This document shows, in pieces, positions 15,500 through 23,568 of a stretch of 44,382 nucleotides of DNA. Source of the DNA: a virus; the IMG/VR virus record IMGVR_UViG_3300021130_000003, positions 1-44,382 of that record; one strand, written 5' to 3'. Under the pieces are notes generated by a model. That model did not search any database. It was not told the origin of the DNA and saw only the letters and a program-made list of their open reading frames with translations. Numbering within the stretch: the first letter of the stretch is position 1; each line of letters opens with the position of its first letter. A program made the position numbers and the translations under genes.

Positions 15500-16110
15500 T
15501 TTTTTGTTGTTTTTAAATATTCAGTTAATAATGTTCCTATAACACCTACTTTCTGGCGTATAAATATCCATTCGTCTTTGGTTAATTTATGTTCTTGACG
15601 ATATGATATTCCCATAACACCTATTAAATGGTTATCTAAACTATATAAACCAACAGCGTAAAATGATTTTGAGTTGTAATCTTTAGCTAATGTTTCTAAA
15701 CCATAAGTTTCATTTCCATTAGCATAACTAGGGATAGATAATTCTCCATCAGTGTATATTTTACCTAAAGGTTTAGGAAATAAAGATACAGGAATATTTT
15801 GGAAAGTATGTTGAACTGAAAGTGTATCGGGTGTAATTTTTTCGTAGAAAAAAGAAAATTTCTGAATAGATTTACCTGTTGGATAAAAATGTCCACCATT
15901 ATGAAATTGAGCTATCCATACACGATCACATTCTATTGTTTCTACTATAGAATCTAATTGAGTATCAACTAATTCATTTAATTCAATAGCTTCTTGAATT
16001 GGAGATTTTTTAGCTTTAGGCTTAAATCTAACTTTAGCCCATTCTATTAATATAGGGCCTAAAACAGCTGTGATAAAAGCAATAATGATAGGAGTAATGT
16101 ATTCTGTCAT
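15496..16110 (-). CDS. Membrane-anchored GAF-like sensor protein
   Basis: 204 aa. A single hydrophobic segment (about 5-24, TPIIIAFITAVLGPILIEWA) precedes a soluble domain with CDRVWIAQFHNGGHF, KFSFFYE, FYAVGLYSLDNHLIGVMG and a final helix: the order of strands and the FHNG motif resemble GAF domains that bind small ligands. It may sense a host metabolite at the membrane, or take part in lysis timing or exclusion; this is inference. It sits among membrane and zinc-ribbon genes. Confidence 0.6.
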   Translation of the reverse strand: MTEYITPIIIAFITAVLGPILIEWAKVRFKPKAKKSPIQEAIELNELVDTQLDSIVETIECDRVWIAQFHNGGHFYPTGKSIQKFSFFYEKITPDTLSVQHTFQNIPVSLFPKPLGKIYTDGELSIPSYANGNETYGLETLAKDYNSKSFYAVGLYSLDNHLIGVMGISYRQEHKLTKDEWIFIRQKVGVIGTLLTEYLKTTKK

Positions 16111-16673
16111 TTCTTTAAACTTTGTAGATATTTAATAGTTTCGTCTCGGTTTTGTAACAACACTTGTTTACCTTTACCTACCCAACTTTCTACATCTCCT
16201 GCTTCGGTAATAAAAGAATCAGTTGAGTTTATAACATCATCACTCCATATCATGAAATCCTTTATAAGAAAATCTACGTCTGAGTTTATAATATTTTTTT
16301 CATATTCTTCCCATAAACCTTGTCTTCTAATTTCTGTTTCAAAATCAATTTGACAATTAAGACATCTACCATACATTATCCAAAAACGTTTATCAAGATG
16401 TGGTTTCATCATGCTGCTACATTCAGGACAAAATAAAGGTAAATGTAATTCTTTTTTTGCTTTATCTAATTTAGTAATATTTTGTTTTACACCATTTTTG
16501 ATAGTCCATTTTCGATCATCTTCCTCCCAAACATCACCTTCACCGTGAAATTCTTGTTGTTTAGTATAACCTATCCCAACAGCGGTTTTATCCCCATATT
16601 TACCTTGCATAAGGTTACGGAGACGTTGTACGTCGCGTTGTTGAAATTCTTTTTTTAAAACGTTATCTGACAT
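16107..16673 (-). CDS. Zinc-ribbon phage protein
   Basis: 188 aa. It contains KYGDKTAVGIGYTK, GDVWEEDDRKWTIKNG and a zinc ribbon (CPECSSMMKPH ... RCLNC, about 83-107). Similar proteins occur in T4-like phages with no assigned role. It is followed with a 4-nt overlap by the GAF-like gene. The ribbon suggests nucleic-acid or protein binding. Confidence 0.65.
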   Translation of the reverse strand: MSDNVLKKEFQQRDVQRLRNLMQGKYGDKTAVGIGYTKQQEFHGEGDVWEEDDRKWTIKNGVKQNITKLDKAKKELHLPLFCPECSSMMKPHLDKRFWIMYGRCLNCQIDFETEIRRQGLWEEYEKNIINSDVDFLIKDFMIWSDDVINSTDSFITEAGDVESWVGKGKQVLLQNRDETIKYLQSLKK

Positions 16674-16681
16674 AAATTTTA

Positions 16682-17092
16682 TTAATGAGAATATATGATT
16701 AAAGCACCAGCCATTACAGCTACAATAGCACTCAAACTAAATAAATGGTTTTTAAATTTAGCTTTTTTAACATCTTTTTTTAAAGTTTGAGTATAATTAA
16801 TATATTGTTGTTCTTTTTCTTTGTATAATATTATTTGTTGAGCATAAGTTTCATTTTTGCTAGATAGTGTTCTAATTAAACTATCTTTCATAGATGATTG
16901 TCTTTCAGTAAGTTGCAACACATTTTGTGTTATATTATGTTGACATTTTAAACTATCATATGCTATAAGATCTAATGCTACTCTTTTAGCAACTGAATAT
17001 GGTAATACTATTTTACTAGTATCTGTAACGCTTTGCGAAAAAACTGTCAAGCTGATTAGGAGTGTAATTAGCAACGAGAGTGCGTATTTCAT
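16682..17092 (-). CDS. Exported coiled-coil protein, possible spanin-like component
   Basis: 136 aa from the ATG at 17092, chosen because MKYALSLLITLLISLTVFSQ then forms a good signal peptide; an ATG eight codons upstream is also open. After SQ there is a conserved-looking IVLPYSVAKRVALDLI, a coiled coil (about 60-110) and a C-terminal hydrophobic segment (LFSLSAIVAVMAGALIIY). No lipobox cysteine is present. The start lies inside the upstream membrane gene (overlap 77 nt), an embedded arrangement reminiscent of spanin pairs. Confidence 0.55.
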   Translation of the reverse strand: MKYALSLLITLLISLTVFSQSVTDTSKIVLPYSVAKRVALDLIAYDSLKCQHNITQNVLQLTERQSSMKDSLIRTLSSKNETYAQQIILYKEKEQQYINYTQTLKKDVKKAKFKNHLFSLSAIVAVMAGALIIYSH

Positions 17093-17351
17093 TGTATTTG
17101 TTTTTAATTTGAACATATTTTACCTTTTCTTCAACAATCATCTTATCCATATAAACAACACTGTCTTTATATATTATAATAACACTGTCTTGTTTATGAT
17201 GAACAGAATCTAAAGCTTTAACTTGGGTTGAAAGACTATCGATGGTATGTTCATATTTATGATATTTATTTGAATTATCTTGAAGTACAGTATATGCAAA
17301 ATATAATAATACTAAAAGAATTACAACTAATATTAATTTTACTTTATTCAT
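17016..17351 (-). CDS. N-terminally anchored coiled-coil protein, possible spanin-like component
   Basis: 111 aa. An N-terminal transmembrane segment (VKLILVVILLVLLYFAYTVL) is followed by a periplasm-sized coiled-coil region (TIDSLSTQVKALDSVHHKQD and onward). This is the topology of an inner-membrane spanin or of a small tether. It overlaps the next gene by 77 nt in another frame. Function inferred from topology only. Confidence 0.55.
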   Translation of the reverse strand: MNKVKLILVVILLVLLYFAYTVLQDNSNKYHKYEHTIDSLSTQVKALDSVHHKQDSVIIIYKDSVVYMDKMIVEEKVKYVQIKNKYNEIRTLVANYTPNQLDSFFAKRYRY

Positions 17352-17773
17352 ATTAATTTCTTTATTTCTTCTTTAATTATTTTTTTAACTTCAGATTTTT
17401 TTATTATATGTTCTTTCATAGGTACTTTAGTATCTTTAGTATAACCTTTTAAAACACCTCTACCTTTAATTTGATTTACTATTTTACTAGTTAATACATT
17501 CTCGTTTCCGCCTGTAATTTCAATTTTTATTTCTTCTTTTTCAAGAAGTGGAATAAATTTTATTGTTGTTTTTTTATCATTCCTATTATCAGTAACCTTT
17601 ATTACATCTATATTTTTCTCAACTATTTGTTTAGTTTCAGAATCTAAAAATTTACGTTTTTCAATTGTAAATTCATTTGTAAAATCTTTTGTAGTTTCAA
17701 ACCACTTTTTAACATCTTCAAGAATATCTTTTAATTCTCCTTCAGAATTTGCTATGAGTCTTTTAAATGCCAT
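17348..17773 (-). CDS. Unknown basic protein with C-terminal amphipathic helix
   Basis: 141 aa, starting MAFKRLIANSEGELKDILED. The middle is beta-rich (IDVIKVTDNRNDKKTTIKF), and the C-terminus ends KKSEVKKIIKEEIKKLI, the same LKxxIKEEI pattern that other genes here carry at the N-terminus. That mirrored placement suggests a shared docking helix for capsid assembly. Overlaps the zincin gene upstream by 11 nt. Confidence 0.58.
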   Translation of the reverse strand: MAFKRLIANSEGELKDILEDVKKWFETTKDFTNEFTIEKRKFLDSETKQIVEKNIDVIKVTDNRNDKKTTIKFIPLLEKEEIKIEITGGNENVLTSKIVNQIKGRGVLKGYTKDTKVPMKEHIIKKSEVKKIIKEEIKKLI

Positions 17774-18326
17774 GTTTTTTATTTTTTTCTTTTAGTTGAT
17801 CTTCCCAATGCCTAAAGATACGATTTCCTTTTAAATAAGCCTCATCTTCTACCGCAGATAATTTAGGATCTTTAGTAGTATCGGTTCCTGGTGTTGAATG
17901 TAATCTATTTTCTATATTTTGTTCATGGTGTACTAATTCATGGGCAAATGTACGTAATACATCTTTAGGATGACGTTCAGCTGTAAAAAGTGTTACTGTT
18001 TTAGCAGCAGGATCATAATAACCTGTCATTCCTAATATTTTAGAAGCATTATCAAAATCATCTCCAATTATATTTAAACGAGGTAATGGGCGAATATTCA
18101 TTCCTTGTTCAACACAATATTCTATAAATGATTTCATATAACGTTTAAAATCCCATCCCGGAATGTTATCGTTATTTACATTAGGGTCTGGGTCGGATTC
18201 TTCATCTAGTTCTTGACATATGTGATTATTATCATACCCTTTCCATCCACACTTAGAGCAAACAAATTCAGGTGATTCATCAACTTCAAGAATATATTTT
18301 ACTAATTCTTTAGTTAGTGGATCCAT
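17763..18326 (-). CDS. Zinc metalloprotease-like protein
   Basis: 187 aa. An N-terminal Cys pair with downstream Cys (CSKCGW ... C, about 23-35) suggests a zinc ribbon. The catalytic-like motif TFAHELVHHEQN (about 125-136) is a canonical HExxH zincin site, followed by EDEAYLKG, where a Glu could be the third ligand. Such genes occur in T4-like phages near structural genes. The substrate could be a phage or host protein. Start follows directly on the stop of the preceding gene. Confidence 0.68.
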   Translation of the reverse strand: MDPLTKELVKYILEVDESPEFVCSKCGWKGYDNNHICQELDEESDPDPNVNNDNIPGWDFKRYMKSFIEYCVEQGMNIRPLPRLNIIGDDFDNASKILGMTGYYDPAAKTVTLFTAERHPKDVLRTFAHELVHHEQNIENRLHSTPGTDTTKDPKLSAVEDEAYLKGNRIFRHWEDQLKEKNKKHGI

Positions 18327-18327
18327 A

Positions 18328-18705
18328 CTATCTAGCTTTCTGTATTAAATCTTTGGCTTTATTTTTCTTTTCGTCGATTTCTTTTTTAGCCTTTCTATAC
18401 TCATCCATATGAGATCTGATTTCTTTAAGGCGTTCTTCATACTCTTTTAATTTAGTAGTAGCCATTCTATTAGCTTCAGATCTATTTTTATATACACCTA
18501 CAGTTTCAGCTTCGTCTATTGGATGAAAAACAGTAGCTTCATATACCATATCATCTTTAGTCATATTAGATTTTGGTTTTTTAACAACGAAGAATTTACC
18601 GATTTCATCGACTGTTTTATCGTTACTTTCTTCTTCAACTTTACTTTCTATTAATACGTTTTGAATTTCTTCTTTAATAATTTGTTTTAATGTTGGAGTT
18701 TTCAT
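18328..18705 (-). CDS. Helical protein with amphipathic N-terminus
   Basis: 125 aa starting MKTPTLKQIIKEEIQNVLIE, the strongest example of the LKxxIKEEI N-terminal helix in this window. Later residues form a long charged helix (KLKEYEERLKEIRSHMDEYR), probably a coiled coil. It ends with TAG, showing that TAG is a normal stop in this phage. No enzymatic motif; a structural or capsid-internal role is inferred. Confidence 0.6.
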   Translation of the reverse strand: MKTPTLKQIIKEEIQNVLIESKVEEESNDKTVDEIGKFFVVKKPKSNMTKDDMVYEATVFHPIDEAETVGVYKNRSEANRMATTKLKEYEERLKEIRSHMDEYRKAKKEIDEKKNKAKDLIQKAR

Positions 18706-18724
18706 ATATATGTTTTATGTTGCA

Positions 18725-18733
18725 TATAAATAT
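18725..18733 (-). promoter_or_regulatory. ATATTTATA box (candidate late promoter)
   Basis: Minus-strand ATATTTATA lies 20 nt upstream of the 125-aa gene start, in the 44-nt gap after the RecB-like nuclease gene. Confidence 0.45.
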
Positions 18734-18749
18734 TAAAAAAACAAGTAAA

Positions 18750-19532
18750 TTAATATTCTAATTTAATAGATGTAGGTAAGGTTTCAGTATGAGGTTTAGA
18801 GTCTGGGTTTTCTAATTTGTAGATATCGTATATTTTAGTAAACATTGCGAAATTATTATCAATATTTCCAATATTTTTTAATTGCCACCCACTACCTTGT
18901 ATTTTATCTTTAGCAGGTCCACGTGTAGCTGCTTTAAGCCATATAATTCCTGTTTCTTCAATTGGTTCATTATGTGTTTCATTCCACGCTTTAGCATATG
19001 AAGCTAATTGTAAATCATATGATGTATGTAAAGTATTTGATGTTTTTATATCAAGTAACCATAATTTATTGTTAAATCTTACAATTAAGTCAGCAGTGCC
19101 CGCGTATTCATATTGGTCTGAAAATAAATGGTATTCTGCTGCTACTAATTCAGGTTTATATTTATTCCAAAATTCAGCGAATTTTAATATCATTTTCCAT
19201 ACATCTAGATTAAATAGTACTGTTCCTTCTTGGTCTACCCAATTTATTTCTTCACCATTTAAAAATTTTTCAACAGTATTATGCACTTGAGTACCTTCCC
19301 ATGCTGCTTTTTGAGCTATAATATCACTATTATGACCTACATCTTTTAACCAACTGTGGAAAAATTGATTTTTAGGGAAATAATTTAAAATACTTGACAC
19401 AGAAGGATAGTATTTTTCATTTCGTCTATAAAATCGTTGGTCTAATACATTTATTTGTTTATTATCAGCGCTATATTCTACTATACGTTTAATTTTAGGA
19501 TCACGGATAATGTTTGAGTTTTTTTCTATCAT
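18750..19532 (-). CDS. RecB/Cas4-like PD-(D/E)XK nuclease
   Basis: 260 aa. Motifs in order: GTQVHNTVEKFL (about 80-91), EYHLFSDQYEYAGTADLIV (catalytic Asp in GTADLI, about 128-147), LWLLDIKTS (D-x-K core, about 152-160) and LQLASYAKAW (the QxxxYxxA motif). This is the classical RecB-family nuclease order. It is coupled to the primase gene (4-nt overlap), indicating a role in replication, recombination or DNA end processing. Confidence 0.85.
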   Translation of the reverse strand: MIEKNSNIIRDPKIKRIVEYSADNKQINVLDQRFYRRNEKYYPSVSSILNYFPKNQFFHSWLKDVGHNSDIIAQKAAWEGTQVHNTVEKFLNGEEINWVDQEGTVLFNLDVWKMILKFAEFWNKYKPELVAAEYHLFSDQYEYAGTADLIVRFNNKLWLLDIKTSNTLHTSYDLQLASYAKAWNETHNEPIEETGIIWLKAATRGPAKDKIQGSGWQLKNIGNIDNNFAMFTKIYDIYKLENPDSKPHTETLPTSIKLEY

Positions 19533-20464
19533 ATTGCGAATTTTTTACTTAATAAATTTGAAAACGTTAATGGGGTTGTATTTTGAATAAGATTAGTAAA
19601 ATTTTTAAATCCCATTTCAGATGGATCTTTATCATCCATGTCGACTAAATATACTTCTTTACCTTCATTCATTAATTTTTCACAGAAACCTAATGCTTGT
19701 TTTTGAGCATCTCTATCTAAAGCTATATAAATTTTAGATACAGATGACATAACAATTTTTTTCATTAAATTAGATTGTATATTTTTTCCTAACAATGGTA
19801 TAGCATTACGTTTTATAGCCATAGCATCAAATGGACCTTCACATAATATTAAAGGTAAATCCCAATTTATAAAAAAACCAAATGGAATAATATCACGTGA
19901 TACGGATGGATTCTTTTTAGATTTATTATCTTTTTCAAAACTGCGTGCGGTAAAATAATTTAGAGTGCCATTTTCATCATAAGATGGTACTATAATATGA
20001 TTCATATATTTACCTTCTTCACAATATCCTAAGTTATATTTTATAATATCTTCTGAGGTTATGCCTCGTTTTTTAATATAGTTTAAAGCATGTTTAGCCA
20101 TTATAGATAAAGAGGGATTTATAAGAGATATAAATTCTTTAGGTAAACTTAATTTTTCATTTTGTGTAGGAATAATTTTTTCTATTCCATCTGTTTTTAA
20201 ATATGGTTTAAGTTCAAGTATTTTTTCTTGGGGAACACCCATTAATTTAAATAATTGAGCTAGTTTTTTACCTTTAGCGTTACAACCCCAACAATGCCAT
20301 GGGTTTTCACCTTTAGTATTTTTAGTAAAATTAATCTCAAAATTTTTCTTTCCTGGAGGGTTAGATGTATGGAATGGGCATACATAAGCATAGTTGCCTT
20401 TTGATGTTGCTTTTCCAGTACCTAGTATAGAATTAGTAATCGCTACTAAAGCTTGATTAATCAT
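19529..20464 (-). CDS. DnaG-type DNA primase (zinc finger plus Toprim)
   Basis: 311 aa. The N-terminal zinc-binding module reads CPFHTSN ... WHCWGCNAKG (CHC2 type, about 29-65). The Toprim domain shows LCEGPFDAMA (about 205-215), IALDRDA (about 245) and DMDDKDPSEMG (about 275-285). Both are needed for RNA primer synthesis at the fork. It is short for DnaG, lacks a C-terminal helicase domain and resembles phage primases of the T4 gp61 class. A TTTGGCT promoter lies so close that its -7 box ends 4 nt before the ATG, implying a leaderless transcript. Confidence 0.88.
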   Translation of the reverse strand: MINQALVAITNSILGTGKATSKGNYAYVCPFHTSNPPGKKNFEINFTKNTKGENPWHCWGCNAKGKKLAQLFKLMGVPQEKILELKPYLKTDGIEKIIPTQNEKLSLPKEFISLINPSLSIMAKHALNYIKKRGITSEDIIKYNLGYCEEGKYMNHIIVPSYDENGTLNYFTARSFEKDNKSKKNPSVSRDIIPFGFFINWDLPLILCEGPFDAMAIKRNAIPLLGKNIQSNLMKKIVMSSVSKIYIALDRDAQKQALGFCEKLMNEGKEVYLVDMDDKDPSEMGFKNFTNLIQNTTPLTFSNLLSKKFAI

Positions 20465-20468
20465 AACT

Positions 20469-20500
20469 TAAATATACGATTTTATTCTTAAAGAGCCAAA
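20469..20500 (-). promoter_or_regulatory. Bacteroidetes-type promoter for the primase gene
   Basis: Minus strand TTTGGCT, 17 nt, TATATTTA, lying partly inside the 3' end of the nuclease gene upstream. The primase ATG begins 4 nt after the box. Confidence 0.72.
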
Positions 20501-20949
20501 TCTTTAGGGAAAAATTTTCCTAAAATATTGCTGTTAACCCAATGTTTACTGTCTTCCAACACATTGTATTGAAATAGGCATTTAGTCTCATAATAGGTTA
20601 ATTCCTTCGACGATTTACATAAACGTATAACTGTACGAAGTAATTTATCTTTTGGCGTTGTTTTAGCCCATTGTTTAACTTCATCTGCTGAACCATAGTA
20701 TGTTTTCCAGTCAGATTCTTTAACTATTTTCTTTTTAGATGGAGTTCTACCACGTTGTGTAGGTAAGGCAGCTATTTCTTTTTTACCTAATTTTTGGTTT
20801 GTGGTGTGTTTAAATATTTTTTTGCCTATATACTGGCGACCATTTTCTAAATTGGTTGTCATATAAACATAACCATAATAATCGTCTATGTTGAAATTTG
20901 GATCGTTAATTAGATCTTCAACAAGAGTTGCTTTCATAACTTGTAACAT
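20488..20949 (-). CDS. GIY-YIG-like endonuclease
   Basis: 153 aa. YGYVYMTTNLENGRQYIGKK (about 25-44) matches the GIY-YIG core (YxY ... YIG). It is followed by SDWKTYYGS and, near the end, ETKCLFQYNVLEDSKHWVN with a conserved Glu. Family members include free-standing phage homing nucleases of the Seg type. It may be a mobile endonuclease or a resident nuclease. The internal Met5 is an alternative start. The C-terminal codons contain the primase promoter. Confidence 0.72.
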   Translation of the reverse strand: MLQVMKATLVEDLINDPNFNIDDYYGYVYMTTNLENGRQYIGKKIFKHTTNQKLGKKEIAALPTQRGRTPSKKKIVKESDWKTYYGSADEVKQWAKTTPKDKLLRTVIRLCKSSKELTYYETKCLFQYNVLEDSKHWVNSNILGKFFPKDLAL

Positions 20950-20953
20950 AATA

Positions 20954-21259
20954 TTATTTTAAATTAAAATATCTAATAGGAATTGCTATATGTTCTTTAT
21001 TATCTTCTGTAAATTTTTCATATTCTATTTTATCATTATCTAAAAAAATAGATAATGTGGGATTATAATTACTCACCATATTATTACCATCTAAAACTCC
21101 ATAAAAACCAAGTGAGTCAAAATTTGGAAAATCTAAACAATCTACCCAATATTCTTTAAAACCACCTGCTGTTTTAAGATTTGTATGATAAGCATTAAAA
21201 CGCTTTTTAATTGGTTTATTAATATTAATTTCAGATAATATTTGAAATAATTTAATCAT
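20954..21259 (-). CDS. Small protein with capsid-targeting leader
   Basis: 101 aa starting MIKLFQILSEININKPIKK, a clear leader of the shared type although it lies far from the main cluster, at the edge of the tail block. The body (WVDCLDFPNFDSLGFYG) is unrecognised. It follows the surface-protein gene with a 1-nt gap. Confidence 0.65.
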   Translation of the reverse strand: MIKLFQILSEININKPIKKRFNAYHTNLKTAGGFKEYWVDCLDFPNFDSLGFYGVLDGNNMVSNYNPTLSIFLDNDKIEYEKFTEDNKEHIAIPIRYFNLK

Positions 21260-21260
21260 A

Positions 21261-22259
21261 TTACATATCTATATTTATTAATATTGTTGTATCTGTGGTT
21301 GGGGAAGTTGGTAAAGGTTGAGCTAGTTTACCTACAGCGAGTAAATTTTGATTTTCATCATATAAACCCACTGTAGTAACATAAGGGCTAAAATATGACG
21401 CTGTCGCAAAACTAAGTATAGAACCACTATTATTCGCTAATATACTTGGATTTAAAGTATAAGTAAATTCATTTTCTCTAACAGTACATTTATATTGTGT
21501 TTCATATAATGTAAGTGAAGATGAAAATGAGCAAGTAACTGGGTTGTTAATAAAAGAATCTATTAAGGCATAATTATCAAAACTTGTACTTCCATAAGAA
21601 GCATTTCCGTATTTTCCATAACCGTATCCTAAAGTATTAAATATAATAGATGGGTTTCCAAGTATAGTTATTATACCATGTGGGTAAAATATGTTTCCTA
21701 CTATACTATTATTAGATTGTAATAATATATTTCCTTCACCATCATCATATATTGTTCCACTAACTGAAGTAGCTATAAATGAGTTGGGTTGGATATAATT
21801 TCCGTATAGTCTTGAAGGGATAGATATTACTCCTATAGAGTCTATTTGAATATCATTTGAACCTGTTGGAAAATATTTAGCAAAAGTTAATGTAGTTTGT
21901 AAATAATTATCATATAAACCAGGTGATGGTGATGTTCCTACTAGTACGTTTCCTGATGGGTTAGAACCAGGTACTATACTTGATGTGTTTAAAGTATCTC
22001 CATAACTAGAACTCAAGTAATTTGAATAATATAATTGTTTAATAGAATTATATATTAATTCTTGATCTTGGATTGATATATAGCCTGTTGTTGGATTAGA
22101 ACCAGATATAAATGGATTTGATTGTAAATTTCTTCCTAAAAATCTATCTATTTCTACATTAGAGTTAGTTAGTTGACTACCACTAAAGGTAAAACTTTTG
22201 TTTACCTCAAATGGTGTTATTACCACATCAGATGCTAAAAATTGTTTGAATACAAGCAT
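21261..22259 (-). CDS. Virion surface/fibre-like protein A
   Basis: 332 aa, Ser/Gly/Asn/Thr-rich, low in charged residues, with many short beta-type repeats (GSNPTTG, YGYGKYGNASYG). The C-terminus (VTTVGLYDENQNLLAVGKL) matches that of the gene at 22503-23543 (TTVGLYNDTQDLLAVAKL), so the two are paralogues with diverged bodies. A tail or baseplate surface role is inferred from composition and place; receptor binding is possible but not shown. Confidence 0.65.
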   Translation of the reverse strand: MLVFKQFLASDVVITPFEVNKSFTFSGSQLTNSNVEIDRFLGRNLQSNPFISGSNPTTGYISIQDQELIYNSIKQLYYSNYLSSSYGDTLNTSSIVPGSNPSGNVLVGTSPSPGLYDNYLQTTLTFAKYFPTGSNDIQIDSIGVISIPSRLYGNYIQPNSFIATSVSGTIYDDGEGNILLQSNNSIVGNIFYPHGIITILGNPSIIFNTLGYGYGKYGNASYGSTSFDNYALIDSFINNPVTCSFSSSLTLYETQYKCTVRENEFTYTLNPSILANNSGSILSFATASYFSPYVTTVGLYDENQNLLAVGKLAQPLPTSPTTDTTILINIDM

Positions 22260-22263
22260 TTAT

Positions 22264-22500
22264 TCATTTTATATAAATATTAAGTCTTTGGAGAATTATG
22301 TCGGGGTTATTGTATATTTCACTCTCCCATACCCTTATTGAAACAAACCCGCTAGATTCAGCAAAAGACTGTTTAAAACCATCGTTTTTCTTAACTTCAT
22401 CTAACTTATAGAAATGTTTATCTAAATTAGGCCCACCATACTAATAATCCCCATTAACCTCTAATAAAATATTAGATTATCTAGCAAAAATACCCATAAT
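22264..22500 (-). pseudogene. Decayed Vsr/homing-type endonuclease remnant
   Basis: The 240-nt gap between the two paralogous surface-protein genes reads in one minus frame ILLEVNGDY, then TAG (22441-22443), then YGGPNLDKHFYKLDE ... SGFVSIRVWESEI and INPD-like residues to a TGA at 22264. ExNGDYW and VRVWExEI are typical of Vsr-like endonuclease domains that accompany homing elements; the amber codon sits exactly where Trp (TGG) is expected. Upstream of it the frame is broken. The N-terminal half is missing. Confidence 0.72.
22272..22280 (-). promoter_or_regulatory. ATATTTATA box (candidate late promoter)
   Basis: Minus-strand ATATTTATA lies 13 nt upstream of the surface protein A start and inside the last codons of the decayed endonuclease. 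Confidence 0.4.
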
Positions 22501-22502
22501 CG

Positions 22503-23543
22503 TCAAAAATCGAGTTTAATCCTTACAAGTGCTTCTTTAGTAAAATTCTTTAATAATGGTCTTGATAATTTAGCTACAGCTAATAAATCTTGCGTATCAT
22601 TATAAAGTCCTACAGTTGTAATATATGTTTGAGGATTGTTTATAAAATAAGGGTATAATACTGCGCCTGTTGAACCTGATATATAAGATGGGTTTTCTGA
22701 ATAGTTGAAAGCAGCATTTTGTGCTCTTACAAATATATAATCAGAAGTAATTGTTTCTTGACTATTTAGTGCAAAATTACCTGAACCACTTATAGCTTGG
22801 AACATACTTCTATTTGGTGAAGTAACAGGAGTTGATGAACCTGAAGCTGAACCACTGTATATTAATCCAATACCACCACTAACAGCAAAGTCAGCTAACG
22901 CTAATGGATTTAATATAATAGCACCAATATCAGGTAATAACCAACCATAAGAACCAGAGTGTACTGAATATCCATCAGATGTGTTTCTTGAAGTAATATT
23001 AGCTTTTACACCTTGAGAACCTGTAATAAGTTGAAATACTCTACCTGCTTCATTATATTGAACAGCAGATACATAATTACTATTATCAGTTAATGTAATA
23101 GAACCTAAACTTCCTGATAATGTTAAAGCTAATGAACCTAAAAATAATGATTCTTTATATCTTGTTCTGTCAACTGATATTACAAAAAATTCAGAAGAAG
23201 CAATGTTACCAAAAGTAAAATTGGTATTAGAATTACCTATTACTAAGTCTTGCCATTGTCCATATATTGTAGAAGTTGGTGAATAACCATCTACCGCTAA
23301 ATTATAATTTTTACTACCACTACCTGCATTATTACCATAAGCTAAAGCAAATTGAATAGCTGCGTTGGAGTTTGTGGATGATGTTTGGTATATATTTAAA
23401 TAATAGTTACCTGAAGATCCGGCTTCTTGAGTTGAAGATGTATAAAATGTTGCTAATGTTGGAGCACCATCTGACCATAAGGTAGCTGATATTGCATCTG
23501 AACTTACTACAAAATCTGTAGGGTTAAGTCTTGTAAATGACAT
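22503..23543 (-). CDS. Virion surface/fibre-like protein B
   Basis: 346 aa, Ser/Thr/Gly/Ala-rich. It starts MSFTRLNPTDFVVSSDAIS, has a beta-rich body (ATFYTSSTQEAGSSGNYYLN) and ends with YITTVGLYNDTQDLLAVAKL and LVRIKLDF, the C-terminal module shared with surface protein A. Such proteins sit beside baseplate genes in T4-like phages of Bacteroidetes. The decayed endonuclease follows its stop codon. Confidence 0.65.
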   Translation of the reverse strand: MSFTRLNPTDFVVSSDAISATLWSDGAPTLATFYTSSTQEAGSSGNYYLNIYQTSSTNSNAAIQFALAYGNNAGSGSKNYNLAVDGYSPTSTIYGQWQDLVIGNSNTNFTFGNIASSEFFVISVDRTRYKESLFLGSLALTLSGSLGSITLTDNSNYVSAVQYNEAGRVFQLITGSQGVKANITSRNTSDGYSVHSGSYGWLLPDIGAIILNPLALADFAVSGGIGLIYSGSASGSSTPVTSPNRSMFQAISGSGNFALNSQETITSDYIFVRAQNAAFNYSENPSYISGSTGAVLYPYFINNPQTYITTVGLYNDTQDLLAVAKLSRPLLKNFTKEALVRIKLDF

Positions 23544-23568
23544 ATTTTAAGTTATTTTTATTTTAATA

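Noticed and set aside
22441-22443. TAG as a reassigned sense codon
   Set aside because: TAG ends at least one other gene (18328) and the surrounding frame is also broken, so a decayed gene is simpler.
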